This document shows positions 15,800 to 23,091 of a stretch of 64,000 nucleotides of DNA, piece by piece. The notes beneath the pieces were generated by a model. That model was not told where the DNA came from and searched no databases. It worked only from the letters and a program-made list of their open reading frames with translations. A program made the translations under genes and the position numbers. Numbering within the stretch: position 1 is the first letter of the stretch; each line of letters begins with the position of its first letter. Source of the DNA: Peptoniphilus ovalis (GTDB lineage: Bacteria; Bacillota; Clostridia; Tissierellales; Peptoniphilaceae); assembly GCF_018919265.1 (NCBI RefSeq), contig NZ_JAHLQO010000001.1, positions 310,001 to 374,000 of the forward strand, written 5' to 3'.

Positions 15800-16084
15800 A
15801 GCCGCAAAATCACCGCAAAATTAAAATATAATCTAACCAAACAAAAAACAAGGACACCAACCTTAAAAACTAATTTTTAAGAGCAGCACCCATTAAAATT
15901 AAAAAAGAATAGATAAAATTAAATCCTTTTGCAAGATTTGGTGAGATTATTAAGTTCTGAAGAATATTTTATAGTGATGAAAAAGGCTAATTCAAAGCAT
16001 TTGCTAATGATTCAAAAAACTATATTAAATTTTATATATATTTAGTTTTTTGATGCGTTATATTCCTATATATTAGGCAATATT
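15800..16084. other. Right-end non-coding region of the element
   Basis: 285 bases without a gene between the helicase and attR. It contains one TTTTGCAAGATTT site (15927-15939) and a weak inverted repeat CTTAAAAA / TTTTTAAG near 15864-15880. It is otherwise AT-rich. Plausible location of integrase arm sites on the right. Confidence 0.5.
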
Positions 16085-16168
16085 TTCGACTCCCGCCGCG
16101 GACGCCACACTCACCTAGAAATAGGTGAGTTTTTTTAATTTAAATTAAAAAATAGATCACAAAGCCCT
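16085..16168. repeat. attR: right 84-bp direct repeat with tRNA 3' fragment and terminator
   Basis: Copy of 2818-2901 with one mismatch. It starts mid T-loop, so only the tRNA tail is present and no second functional tRNA exists. Its last two bases overlap the stop codon of the chromosomal higA gene. Confidence 0.95.
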
Positions 16169-16478
16169 ATTTTTCAAAAATTAATGTATCAATTATTTCA
16201 GGATTATTGATAAATATATTAAGTAAACGCTGCGAACTACCGCTAGGTTTATTAGTTCCTCTTTCCCAGGATTCAACAGTTTTATTAGAAACATTCATAA
16301 GATTTGCGAAACTTTTTTGCGTTAATTTTAGACTGTTTCTTAAATTTTTTATCTCATCTGCTTCCAAAGGTTTTGCATCTTGAATTTCTATTTCCTTTAC
16401 CTTTGCTTTTGATTTATTCCCTTTATGATAATCAATGGCCTCATTTAATCCTTTTCTTAAATCTTCATAGAAAGACAT
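16167..16478 (-). CDS. higA: HigA-type antitoxin (XRE helix-turn-helix)
   Basis: 103 residues. The C-terminal half is an XRE HTH (LRNSLKLTQKSFANLMNVS, then KTVESWERG). The N-terminal part is charged and helical, as in HigA/NadS-like antitoxins of RelE/HigB toxins. It is two bases downstream of the toxin gene on the same strand. Its stop codon touches attR, so the element inserted exactly between tRNA-Arg and higBA without breaking it. It probably represses the operon through the palindrome at 16845-16861. Confidence 0.85.
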   Translation of the reverse strand: MSFYEDLRKGLNEAIDYHKGNKSKAKVKEIEIQDAKPLEADEIKNLRNSLKLTQKSFANLMNVSNKTVESWERGTNKPSGSSQRLLNIFINNPEIIDTLIFEK

Positions 16479-16480
16479 AA

Positions 16481-16822
16481 TTAAACCTCCTTATAAAAAC
16501 TTTTTAATTCAGCAACTAATTTTGAGATTTCTTGCTCTTCACTTTTGCTTAAGTTTTCTTTTTTATTTTTTGCATAAACTAAAATAAAAATACTCGTGTC
16601 GTTTAAAGGTATGTCAAGATAACATACTCTTACTCCTCCACTTTTTCCTTTATTATTTGCAGAAAATCTCATTTTTCTTAGTCCATTTGTGTTGGGAATG
16701 ACATTTCATCTATCAGGTTTATCAATAATTAAATTTTCTAATTCTCTTAAATTTTCATCATTTAAACCCAGATTTTTCCATTCCTTCAAGAAAAAATCTA
16801 CTGCTATAAAAGTTCTTTTCAT
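16481..16822 (-). pseudogene. higB: HigB/RelE-type toxin gene with in-frame TGA stop
   Basis: Starting at the ATG 16820-16822, the frame reads MKRTFIAVDFFLKEWKNLGL and so on to KPDR, then TGA at 16706-16708. The same frame continues NVIPNTNGLRKMRFSANNKG, through SGGVRVCYLDI, to a stop at 16481. The full reading is 113 codons, the usual toxin length, and a single base (GGA to TGA) would restore it. Either the toxin is inactivated, an internal ATG (16672) gives a fragment, or the stop is read through. Antitoxin retained with a dead toxin is a common stable state. Confidence 0.85.
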
Positions 16823-16844
16823 TTATTACCTCTAAGAAAATAAT

Positions 16845-16861
16845 ACCCTATTTAATAGGGT
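16845..16861. promoter_or_regulatory. Palindromic operator candidate of higBA
   Basis: ACCCTATTTAATAGGGT, a perfect 6-bp inverted repeat around a five-base centre, sits about 23 bases upstream of the toxin start, next to a minus-strand TATTAT. This is the expected place for a HigA operator. Confidence 0.55.
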
Positions 16862-16872
16862 GCTTAAACATT

Positions 16873-16900
16873 AAAGACGAAGTAAATTTACTTAGTCTTT
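16873..16900 (-). terminator. Terminator of the hydrolase gene
   Basis: AAAGACGAAGTAAA / TTTACTTAGTCTTT stem (one mismatch) overlapping the hydrolase stop codon, with T's on either strand. Confidence 0.5.
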
Positions 16901-17603
16901 ACTTTTCCATAACTTCTAAAAACTTCTCAGGTTTTTGAAATATAAAGTTCACATGCGTGCAACCTGTAATTTTTAAAATTTTAGAGTTTGGATAATTTTT
17001 CTTTATTCTATTTATATTTTTAAGGTTTGGATCTCTTTCTCCAAATATAAATTTTATGTCTTCTTCATTTGGCACTGGTGGCATTATAAAGTTAAGAGAT
17101 TCATTTACTATATTTTCTATAGATTTATCATCTAAGTTCCCTATTATATCTTTAAATATTTCATACATTCCAGGAAATCTGTCGTAGATTTTTTCTATAT
17201 TGACATTGCCTTTTAAAAAGTCTTTTCTATAGGATTTTAATTTAACTGAAAGGGCCTTTCTTATTAATTTGTTGAATTTAAATGTTATAAGCCCATCAAG
17301 TGTTATATTTTTAAATTTAATCTTTTTAAAAGATATTAAGTTTAAGAAAATATTTGATCCGTAGGAAAATCCTATTCCATATTCGATTTCATTTATTCCC
17401 ATTGATAAAAGATAATCCTGTATTTTTATTGCATCTAATTTAAAGGATTTAAATTTCCTATCTCTATTTACAAAGTCGGGCATTATTATATAATAATCAG
17501 AAAATAATTCTATTATGTCTTTAAAGTTTTCATCATTTGAAAATATTGGTGACAAAACCAGAAGTTTTTTATTTTTTTTATTTCCGTAAAAATTAAAGTT
17601 CAT
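16899..17603 (-). CDS. Alpha/beta-hydrolase family protein
   Basis: 234 residues. The nucleophile elbow GFSYGS (Ser near 97), an acid residue in GERDPN near 189 and a His in GCTHVNF near 216 form a plausible Ser-Asp-His triad in the correct order. No signal peptide, so it is cytoplasmic. Substrate unknown. It diverges from the membrane-protein gene at 17658. Confidence 0.7.
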   Translation of the reverse strand: MNFNFYGNKKNKKLLVLSPIFSNDENFKDIIELFSDYYIIMPDFVNRDRKFKSFKLDAIKIQDYLLSMGINEIEYGIGFSYGSNIFLNLISFKKIKFKNITLDGLITFKFNKLIRKALSVKLKSYRKDFLKGNVNIEKIYDRFPGMYEIFKDIIGNLDDKSIENIVNESLNFIMPPVPNEEDIKFIFGERDPNLKNINRIKKNYPNSKILKITGCTHVNFIFQKPEKFLEVMEK

Positions 17604-17657
17604 CTTTCACCTACTTTTATAGCTTTAATGATATAATAAAATTTGGAGGGATACAAC

Positions 17658-18362
17658 TTGAAATTAAGTAAAAACACTATAGGGCTAATTATAGCCGCAA
17701 TTATACCCCTTGGACTTGAATTTATTTTTGGGAAAAATCTTTTGGGAGAAAGCTCAATTATGTATTCAATTCTTTGGTTGCTTGTAAATTATTTATTCTT
17801 AATGACTTCTTATGAGTTTATTAAAGGCTTTATAAAGATCAATAGTCTAGAAAATGTTAAGCTAAGTAAATCTCCTTATATTTTAAATATTATTATTTAT
17901 GTGGGATTTTTAGTTTTTGTAAATATTTATTTCTTACAACAGATGTATGTAAGAGATGTTGAAATTATTAATTTTCTAGCTAATCCACTTTTTATAGTGA
18001 TATTATTTGTTTTATTCTTATTTAATTTACAAAATGGAAAGTTTCCAAATGTCGATGACAAAGAGACTACAATTTATTCTATTGCAAAAAATAGCGGATT
18101 TAGAGATGGTAAAGACAGATTTAATACTGTAATTGGATCTTATGAAGATGGTCTTATTGCAGGTAATCAATACTTCCCATTTGAGAATATGAAATCAGTT
18201 TCAAAGACAAAGGAAAATGAAATTGTTGTTAAAGGCAAAGAAGAAGACAAAAATTATATTTTAAATATTGGCTCTGAAAATTCAGTTAAAGCAGCAAGAG
18301 AAGTATTTTTAAATGCAGCTAATGATAACAAAATTGAAAAGGGAAAAGTCAATATAAAATAA
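17658..18362 (+). CDS. Membrane protein of unknown function
   Basis: 234 residues from a TTG seven bases after GGAGGG (17646-17651); an upstream in-frame TTG at 17643 is too close to that site. Four hydrophobic segments lie in residues 7-130. They are followed by a soluble domain with a strand pattern like bacterial PH-type domains (DGLIAGNQYFPFENMKSVSK, then NEIVVKGKEEDKNYIL). No enzymatic motif. TATAAT at 17632-17637 is a likely -10. Family not recognised. Confidence 0.75.
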   Translation: MKLSKNTIGLIIAAIIPLGLEFIFGKNLLGESSIMYSILWLLVNYLFLMTSYEFIKGFIKINSLENVKLSKSPYILNIIIYVGFLVFVNIYFLQQMYVRDVEIINFLANPLFIVILFVLFLFNLQNGKFPNVDDKETTIYSIAKNSGFRDGKDRFNTVIGSYEDGLIAGNQYFPFENMKSVSKTKENEIVVKGKEEDKNYILNIGSENSVKAAREVFLNAANDNKIEKGKVNIK

Positions 18363-18376
18363 TCTTAGGAAAACAT

Positions 18377-18405
18377 TTGACAAAATTAAATGATTGTATT
18401 ATACT
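18377..18405 (+). promoter_or_regulatory. Consensus sigma-A promoter of a non-coding RNA
   Basis: TTGACA (18377-18382), exactly 17 bases, TATACT (18400-18405). No start codon with a good ribosome site opens a long frame after it. Confidence 0.8.
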
Positions 18406-18411
18406 ATAGTT

Positions 18412-18632
18412 AAGCTAGCGAAGATGAAAATAATTGAATTGGTTTTTACATAAGAAAAGGTGATTCCAATGACAAGTTTTATTTTACCCGAAGGGGTTGA
18501 GGTAGCAAAGTATCTAGTATAGAGTAGCGCAAGTGCTAAAGGTTTAATGCTTAATTTAAAGGATACTTAAGGCTATAGTTACATAACAATTTAAGATTTA
18601 ATTAAAAGACCTAAATTTATAGGTCTTTTTTT
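18412..18632 (+). ncRNA. Unidentified structured RNA, about 220 nt
   Basis: Bounded by a consensus promoter and a clear terminator (AAAGACCTA / TAGGTCTTT, T run, 18605-18632), with no open frame of useful length. Local helices: ACCC-GAA-GGGGT near 18487-18498, AAGTAT / ATACTT enclosing about 18508-18570, and TAGC / GCTA around a GCAAGT loop near 18525-18540. Purine-rich unpaired stretches such as TTGAGGTAGCAAAG look like conserved junctions. I checked it against remembered consensus of SAM, glycine, lysine, c-di-AMP, M-box, T-box, SRP, RNase P and tmRNA and none fits. 6S-like or raiA-type RNAs remain untested possibilities. Confidence 0.6.
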
Positions 18633-18633
18633 A

Positions 18634-18670
18634 TTGACATACATCATTAACGTATATATAATGTATATAC
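18634..18670 (+). promoter_or_regulatory. Promoter with palindromic operator, twin of 58149-58185
   Basis: TTGACA (18634-18639), 17 bases, TATAAT (18657-18662). The 7-bp inverted repeat GTATATA-N5-TATATAC (18652-18670) covers the -10. A 110-base leader follows, ending ATACATAAGGAGG; it resembles the 58186-58270 leader in several blocks (ATGGATTTCT, AATTACA.TACATAAGGAGG). Confidence 0.75.
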
Positions 18671-18780
18671 AGAGAGAAAATATATTTGATAAATAGAATT
18701 TACGAAAATGTAATGTTTTTGTAATTGCAATGGATTTCTTGATGTAGTATTATGAAATTACAATACATAAGGAGGTAATT

Positions 18781-20559
18781 ATGAAAAAGAAAATTTACGC
18801 AATTGTAATGCTTCTAGTTGCAGCTATTACTCTTGGTGCTTGTAGTGCTAATATGACTTCATATATGGATGCTACAACTAAGATGGCAAGCTGGAAGGGT
18901 GCAAAGGTTTCTGGAAATCTTGAGTACAATATTGAAGTTAAGGATCCTCAAACTGAAGAACAAGTTAAGATTAATTTCCCTATTAAAGTTACTGGTGAGC
19001 AAATGGGTCAAGACAAAGCTCATATTGTAATGAATATGGACCTAAAGTCTATTAAAGATTTATTAAAGACTGAAGAAGAAAAAGAAGAAGCTAAAAAACT
19101 ACCTGAAACTATGGATATTGAAATGTTCGTAAATGAAGGTGAAGTTATATTTGCTAAAAACTTCTTCGAACTTGCTGGTGGAGAAAAAGTTAAAGACATT
19201 AAAGAAGATTATATTTCTATAGCTACAGATGAAGGAGCAAATGGTCTTTCTGCAAAAGCTATGAAATATCTATCATCAGAAGAATTTAAATCTGATATAT
19301 TAAAACTTTACGAAAATTCATTAAAAGATGTTAAACCAAGTGTAGATTACAAAGTAGAAGGAAACACTTATACACTTAATGCAAGTGTAGATGAAATTGT
19401 TGATGATTTCATTAAGGGTTCAGACAGCGTTATGAAAAACTGGAAAGATGTTTCTGAAGGTATCTTAAAGATAGCTGACAAAATGGAACTTCCTATTGAT
19501 AACGAAGACAAAAAAGAATTCAAAGAACTTGACAAAAAAATCAAATCTGAAGATTTAAAACAAGCAGCTTCTGGAATTAAAGAAATGCTTAAAGGATCAA
19601 AAATCTCAGAAAAGACAACTTTTGAAGATGATAAATGCACACAAGAACTTGATGTAACAGTAAATGTTGCAGGTTTTGTAAAAGTACAAGTTAAAGGTAA
19701 TGTAGAAACAGTTAAAGATGAAACTGTAAAAATTAACTTCCCAACATCTGTAAAGAAAATTTCTTATGAAGAATATATTAAACTTATTATGCCAGAAATG
19801 AATGGCAACTTCTTAACAGTAAGACTTAATGCAGAAGATATCACATTTGATGATTTCGAAGCACTTCCTAAGATTATAAATGACAGAACAATGATTTCAG
19901 CATCAAACTTCTATGAAAAGATTGGCGCTAAAGTTGAATGGAATGAAGAAGATAAAACAGCTACAATTACTAAGGGAGAAGACAAAGTTGTTCTTACAAT
20001 TGGTAAAGATGTAGCTACAGTTAATGGAAAAGAAGTAAAACTTGATTCTCCAGCAACTATAATAAATGACAAGACTTATATTCCTGCAAGATTTGTATCT
20101 GAAGCCTTTGGATTTAAAGTTAAATACGATGCAAATGATGGAATGCCAATAGTTGATATTTACAATATTTCTGATGAAGAACTTGCAAAAAAAGTTGAAG
20201 AATTAGTAAAAGAAGAAAACTATAGAATCATCGCATCTATGAAATCTGAAATGAAAGACGAAGAAATTGAAAAAACTTTAAAGACAGTTTATGAAGGAAA
20301 AGACCTTGAAAAACTTCTTGAAGCTAAAAAGGAATTAGACAAAAATCCTGAACTTCTTAAAAAGTATCAAGATGAATTAGAATCAATTTCTGACAAAGCA
20401 CTAGATGCTAAAGAAGAAGTTGTAGAAGAAAAAGTTGAAGCAGCAGAAGAAAAGGCTGAATCAAAAGAAGAAAAAGACATTAAAGAAAAAGTTGAACAAA
20501 AAGTTGGAACAGAAGCAGCAAAAACTGCTAAAATCCTTTCATCAGTTCTAATTAAATAA
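18781..20559 (+). CDS. Stalk-domain lipoprotein
   Basis: 592 residues. Lipobox LGAC with Cys21. Residues 25-340 form a repeated beta-rich module. Two copper-amine-oxidase-N-like 'stalk' units follow (about 355-400 PKIINDRTMISASNFYEKIG; about 420-455 PATIINDKTYIPARFVSEAFG). The C-terminus from about 475 is a charged Glu/Lys-rich coil ending with AAKTAKILSSVL. Anchored outside the membrane, probably binding wall material; the exact role is unknown. It resembles the proteins at 59369 and 60601, and its promoter resembles that before 58271. Confidence 0.8.
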   Translation: MKKKIYAIVMLLVAAITLGACSANMTSYMDATTKMASWKGAKVSGNLEYNIEVKDPQTEEQVKINFPIKVTGEQMGQDKAHIVMNMDLKSIKDLLKTEEEKEEAKKLPETMDIEMFVNEGEVIFAKNFFELAGGEKVKDIKEDYISIATDEGANGLSAKAMKYLSSEEFKSDILKLYENSLKDVKPSVDYKVEGNTYTLNASVDEIVDDFIKGSDSVMKNWKDVSEGILKIADKMELPIDNEDKKEFKELDKKIKSEDLKQAASGIKEMLKGSKISEKTTFEDDKCTQELDVTVNVAGFVKVQVKGNVETVKDETVKINFPTSVKKISYEEYIKLIMPEMNGNFLTVRLNAEDITFDDFEALPKIINDRTMISASNFYEKIGAKVEWNEEDKTATITKGEDKVVLTIGKDVATVNGKEVKLDSPATIINDKTYIPARFVSEAFGFKVKYDANDGMPIVDIYNISDEELAKKVEELVKEENYRIIASMKSEMKDEEIEKTLKTVYEGKDLEKLLEAKKELDKNPELLKKYQDELESISDKALDAKEEVVEEKVEAAEEKAESKEEKDIKEKVEQKVGTEAAKTAKILSSVLIK

Positions 20560-20563
20560 AAAT

Positions 20564-20592
20564 AAAAATCCCCTCTTGTCAGGGGATTTTTT
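20564..20592. terminator. Bidirectional terminator
   Basis: AAAAATCCCCT-CTTGTC-AGGGGATTTTTT between two convergent genes. Confidence 0.9.
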
Positions 20593-20603
20593 AATGCATA
20601 AAT

Positions 20604-21875
20604 TTATTTTGCAACTTCAATGATTATGCCTTCTCTCAACTTTTTGTCCATTTCTTTGTATAATTTAGTCTTTTTAGGATTATTAAAATCATATGTTACA
20701 TCTCTTGGTCCTTGAATTGCTGTTACAATGTTTCCATTTTTTTGATAAATTTTGTCTACAAAATCATATACATCAAAATCTGCAAAATCTTTTTCGTTGT
20801 ACTGAATTACGCTTAATACCCAACCTTCAAGATTATTATCTTTGTGGTTTGATGCTTCATAGAACTCTATTCTATCAGGAAAATTTTTTATAATAAGATT
20901 ATTTACGATTTCATTTGGAACCTTTACATTTACCTTTGGATTTCCAAAAGTATATATATTGTAATCACCTTGAGTTTTCACATTCTTATTTTTTGTGTTA
21001 GCAACCTTATTTTCTTTAAATTTATCTAGCGAAAATTCTTTAAAATGATTTTCAGATGGAACTATAATAAAGTCTTTAAAAGCATCTCTTGCTTTTGTAT
21101 ATTTAACTAATTCATTACCTTTGTATGATACAAGTGATGAACTATGGTCCATTAAGATCAAATTTTTTCCATTTTCATAATAAATATTTACATCTTTAGT
21201 ATCTGTTGATGGTTTATTAAAAAGGTATACTGTAGATATTATTCCACTTCCGTTTTTTTGGTGAAGTGACTTTTCGAAGAAATCAATGCCACCAGGTATT
21301 ATACTTTCAAAACTTGCTTCGATTAATTGGTCGTATTTTTCATCAACGTATAAATAAAATCCATATTTCGAAAAATCAAGTTTTTTATATTTTGATAAAT
21401 CTTGGTTTTTATAATTTATTCCTTTTCCAATATGGCAAGTTTTATTTGCACTATCCCATTTTACTTCTCGATTAAAAGCTTCTCCAATATATCTAACAGG
21501 CACATAAGTTCTGTCATTGTAAAGAATTGGATTAACATCCATTGATTTTTTACTACCGTTTACTGTAAAATCCTTGCTATTTACGTTCATCTTGACATTG
21601 GTACTAATTCCATCAGATATATTAATATCTTTGGAGCTAGGGTCATAATTAACATCACATTTTAAAGATTCACCAATAAGCCTAAGGGGAACAAAAGTCC
21701 TATCACTACTAATAAAACCAACATCTCTTGAAAAGTTAACTTGGCCATTTTCTTCTCCCATTAAAAGAACTTTTCCATCAGCAACAACATGAACATCAAA
21801 GGTATGAGCAAATGTAGTCGTGCTTAAGATTATAAAGAAAATTAAAACAGCAAATAATTTTTTGAAATTTTTCAT
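20604..21875 (-). CDS. Secreted stalk-domain protein
   Basis: 423 residues. Signal peptide about 1-23 (TTTFAHTFD). Two stalk units: DRTFVPLRLIGESL near 60-73 and DRTYVPVRYIGEAF near 120-133, the diagnostic copper-amine-oxidase-N pattern. The remaining 270 residues, with several aromatic-rich strands, are not recognised. No lipobox or wall-anchor motif. The AGGAGG ribosome site is well placed. It converges on the lipoprotein gene at 18781. Confidence 0.8.
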   Translation of the reverse strand: MKNFKKLFAVLIFFIILSTTTFAHTFDVHVVADGKVLLMGEENGQVNFSRDVGFISSDRTFVPLRLIGESLKCDVNYDPSSKDINISDGISTNVKMNVNSKDFTVNGSKKSMDVNPILYNDRTYVPVRYIGEAFNREVKWDSANKTCHIGKGINYKNQDLSKYKKLDFSKYGFYLYVDEKYDQLIEASFESIIPGGIDFFEKSLHQKNGSGIISTVYLFNKPSTDTKDVNIYYENGKNLILMDHSSSLVSYKGNELVKYTKARDAFKDFIIVPSENHFKEFSLDKFKENKVANTKNKNVKTQGDYNIYTFGNPKVNVKVPNEIVNNLIIKNFPDRIEFYEASNHKDNNLEGWVLSVIQYNEKDFADFDVYDFVDKIYQKNGNIVTAIQGPRDVTYDFNNPKKTKLYKEMDKKLREGIIIEVAK

Positions 21876-21946
21876 AATAACCTCCTATTAATTAACCATA
21901 TATTACCACAGTAAAACAAAAAAGTTTAGATGTTTTCTATTAACTA

Positions 21947-22690
21947 TTATTCTAGAAAATAATCGATTATTGTTTTTTGTGTTATGCCAGTCTTTTCATG
22001 GTATTCAATGCCTTCGCAGTGTGGCCAATTCTTTTTACCTACTTGTGATTTTGATCTTTCATAATCTTCTTTTTTTACTACATCAATTGTATCTTCTCTA
22101 TTTCTATGACCTCCTCTTAGATAGATTACATTATCTTCATATCCTGGAATATCTTCAAGTTTGTGTGTAAAGTTTTTAAGTCCCTTATCTTCTGCTGCTT
22201 TCTTTAAAGTTTCCATCATTTTGTCATTCATGCTAGTATCGACAGTTGCAAGAGATAAAGAATCTGCTAAATTCTCATCTCCTCTAGCCATCTTTAGAAT
22301 TGATGGAAAATAATTTTCGCCATCTTGTGCCTGGATAATTTCCATTAATTCATATTTTCCATCTCTTTCAATATAATCAAGCTCCATAGGGATAACATAG
22401 CCTGATTCATTATTAAATATACCATCTTTAAATGAATATTCCATAAATGCAACTTCTGCCAAGATTATTGTCTTTCTATCTTCTTCAAATTCTTTTAAAT
22501 GATCAATGGTATAAATCATAAAATTTTCAGGACTTCTAGGATATATCTTGTCGTATTCTCTAATATCTTCTATAATCCTCTCTTCATTTAATTCACCGAT
22601 ACTTTTATTTTCTGTATCATCTGAACTTTTAGCACAAGATGTAAGTAGAGCTAAGATTAAAATTATTAATATGTATTTAAGATTTCTCAT
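21947..22690 (-). CDS. Lipoprotein of unknown function
   Basis: 247 residues from the ATG 22688-22690; an adjacent upstream GTG is possible. Lipobox LTSC at residues 16-19. The mature part has an acidic start, a central YVIPMELDYIERDGKYELME segment and a C-terminal IEYHEKTGITQKTIIDY stretch. No family recognised. GAGG lies seven bases upstream. Single gene, divergent from the ACT-domain gene. Confidence 0.65.
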   Translation of the reverse strand: MRNLKYILIILILALLTSCAKSSDDTENKSIGELNEERIIEDIREYDKIYPRSPENFMIYTIDHLKEFEEDRKTIILAEVAFMEYSFKDGIFNNESGYVIPMELDYIERDGKYELMEIIQAQDGENYFPSILKMARGDENLADSLSLATVDTSMNDKMMETLKKAAEDKGLKNFTHKLEDIPGYEDNVIYLRGGHRNREDTIDVVKKEDYERSKSQVGKKNWPHCEGIEYHEKTGITQKTIIDYFLE

Positions 22691-22811
22691 CACATCACCT
22701 CGTTAAATTAATTTTACTACTTAATAATATTTACTTCAACTTAGTTATTAGAGCTAATTTTATAGCCCTAATTATGGTATAATAAATTTAATTTTGCAAA
22801 AGGGGGCTAAT

Positions 22812-23081
22812 ATGAAAGCTGTAATTACTGTAATTGGTAGCGATAAAATAGGTATCGTATATGAAGTTGTTAAAAAAATGGTGGAGTTTGACCTTAATAT
22901 TGTAGACATCACTCAAACTATCTTAGATGACACTTTTACAATGATTGTAATTGTTGATTTAGAAAAGATGAATGTTGAATTTTCTGAAGTTGTTAAAGCC
23001 TATGAAGAACTTGGCGAAAAGCTAAATCTATCTATTAGAGTTCAACATAGAGGAATTTTTGACAAGATGCACAGCATTTAA
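22812..23081 (+). CDS. ACT-domain protein, UPF0237 family
   Basis: 89 residues, one ACT domain ([20 protein letters not shown] through the [20 protein letters not shown] core). ACT domains bind small ligands, often amino acids. AGGGGG precedes the ATG at 22812. It ends 10 bases before the UPF0210 gene. This pair is widely conserved in Firmicutes, so the ACT protein probably senses a ligand for its partner. Function of the pair unknown. Confidence 0.85.
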   Translation: MKAVITVIGSDKIGIVYEVVKKMVEFDLNIVDITQTILDDTFTMIVIVDLEKMNVEFSEVVKAYEELGEKLNLSIRVQHRGIFDKMHSI

Positions 23082-23091
23082 GGAGGCACTC

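Larger units (their letters stand above)
4638..15939. repeat. Dispersed 13-mer TTTTGCAAGATTT, six copies in the element
   Basis: Plus strand: 4638-4650, 10303-10315 and 15927-15939. Minus strand: 8870-8882, 9541-9553 (one mismatch) and 9767-9779. The rightmost copy is about 150 bases from attR. The internal copies border the units of the large tandem repeat. I found none outside the element by eye. Candidate binding site for an element-encoded protein (integrase arm, excisionase or replication protein). Confidence 0.7.
2818..16168. mobile_element. tRNA-Arg-integrated element with its own PolB-primase-SF3 helicase replication module
   Basis: Seen directly: 84-bp direct repeats at both ends, the left one containing a tRNA 3' end, and a tyrosine integrase next to the left end. 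A compact replication operon sits near the right end, with long non-coding repeat regions inside and accessory genes between. One unit is 13,267 bp. No capsid, portal, terminase, relaxase, coupling protein or type IV secretion gene was recognised. Its layout resembles phage satellites (P4-like) and pipolins, but a family B polymerase combined with a separate AEP primase and an SF3 helicase fits neither exactly. Flanking chromosome is the tRNA on the left and higBA on the right. How it moves between cells is unknown. Confidence 0.9.

Noticed and set aside
16085-16108. Second tRNA gene
   Set aside because: Only the T-loop to acceptor end is present; it is the attR copy.
2818-16168. Classification as a pipolin
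   Set aside because: The polymerase is too short between motifs A and B for the piPolB/TPR2 insertions and has a separate primase beside it.
2818-16168. Classification as a complete prophage or ICE
   Set aside because: No terminase, portal, capsid, tail, lysis, relaxase, coupling or secretion gene seen in either strand.
18412-18632. Assignment to a known riboswitch
   Set aside because: It ends at its own terminator and is separated from 18781 by a new promoter; conserved cores of the common riboswitches were not found.
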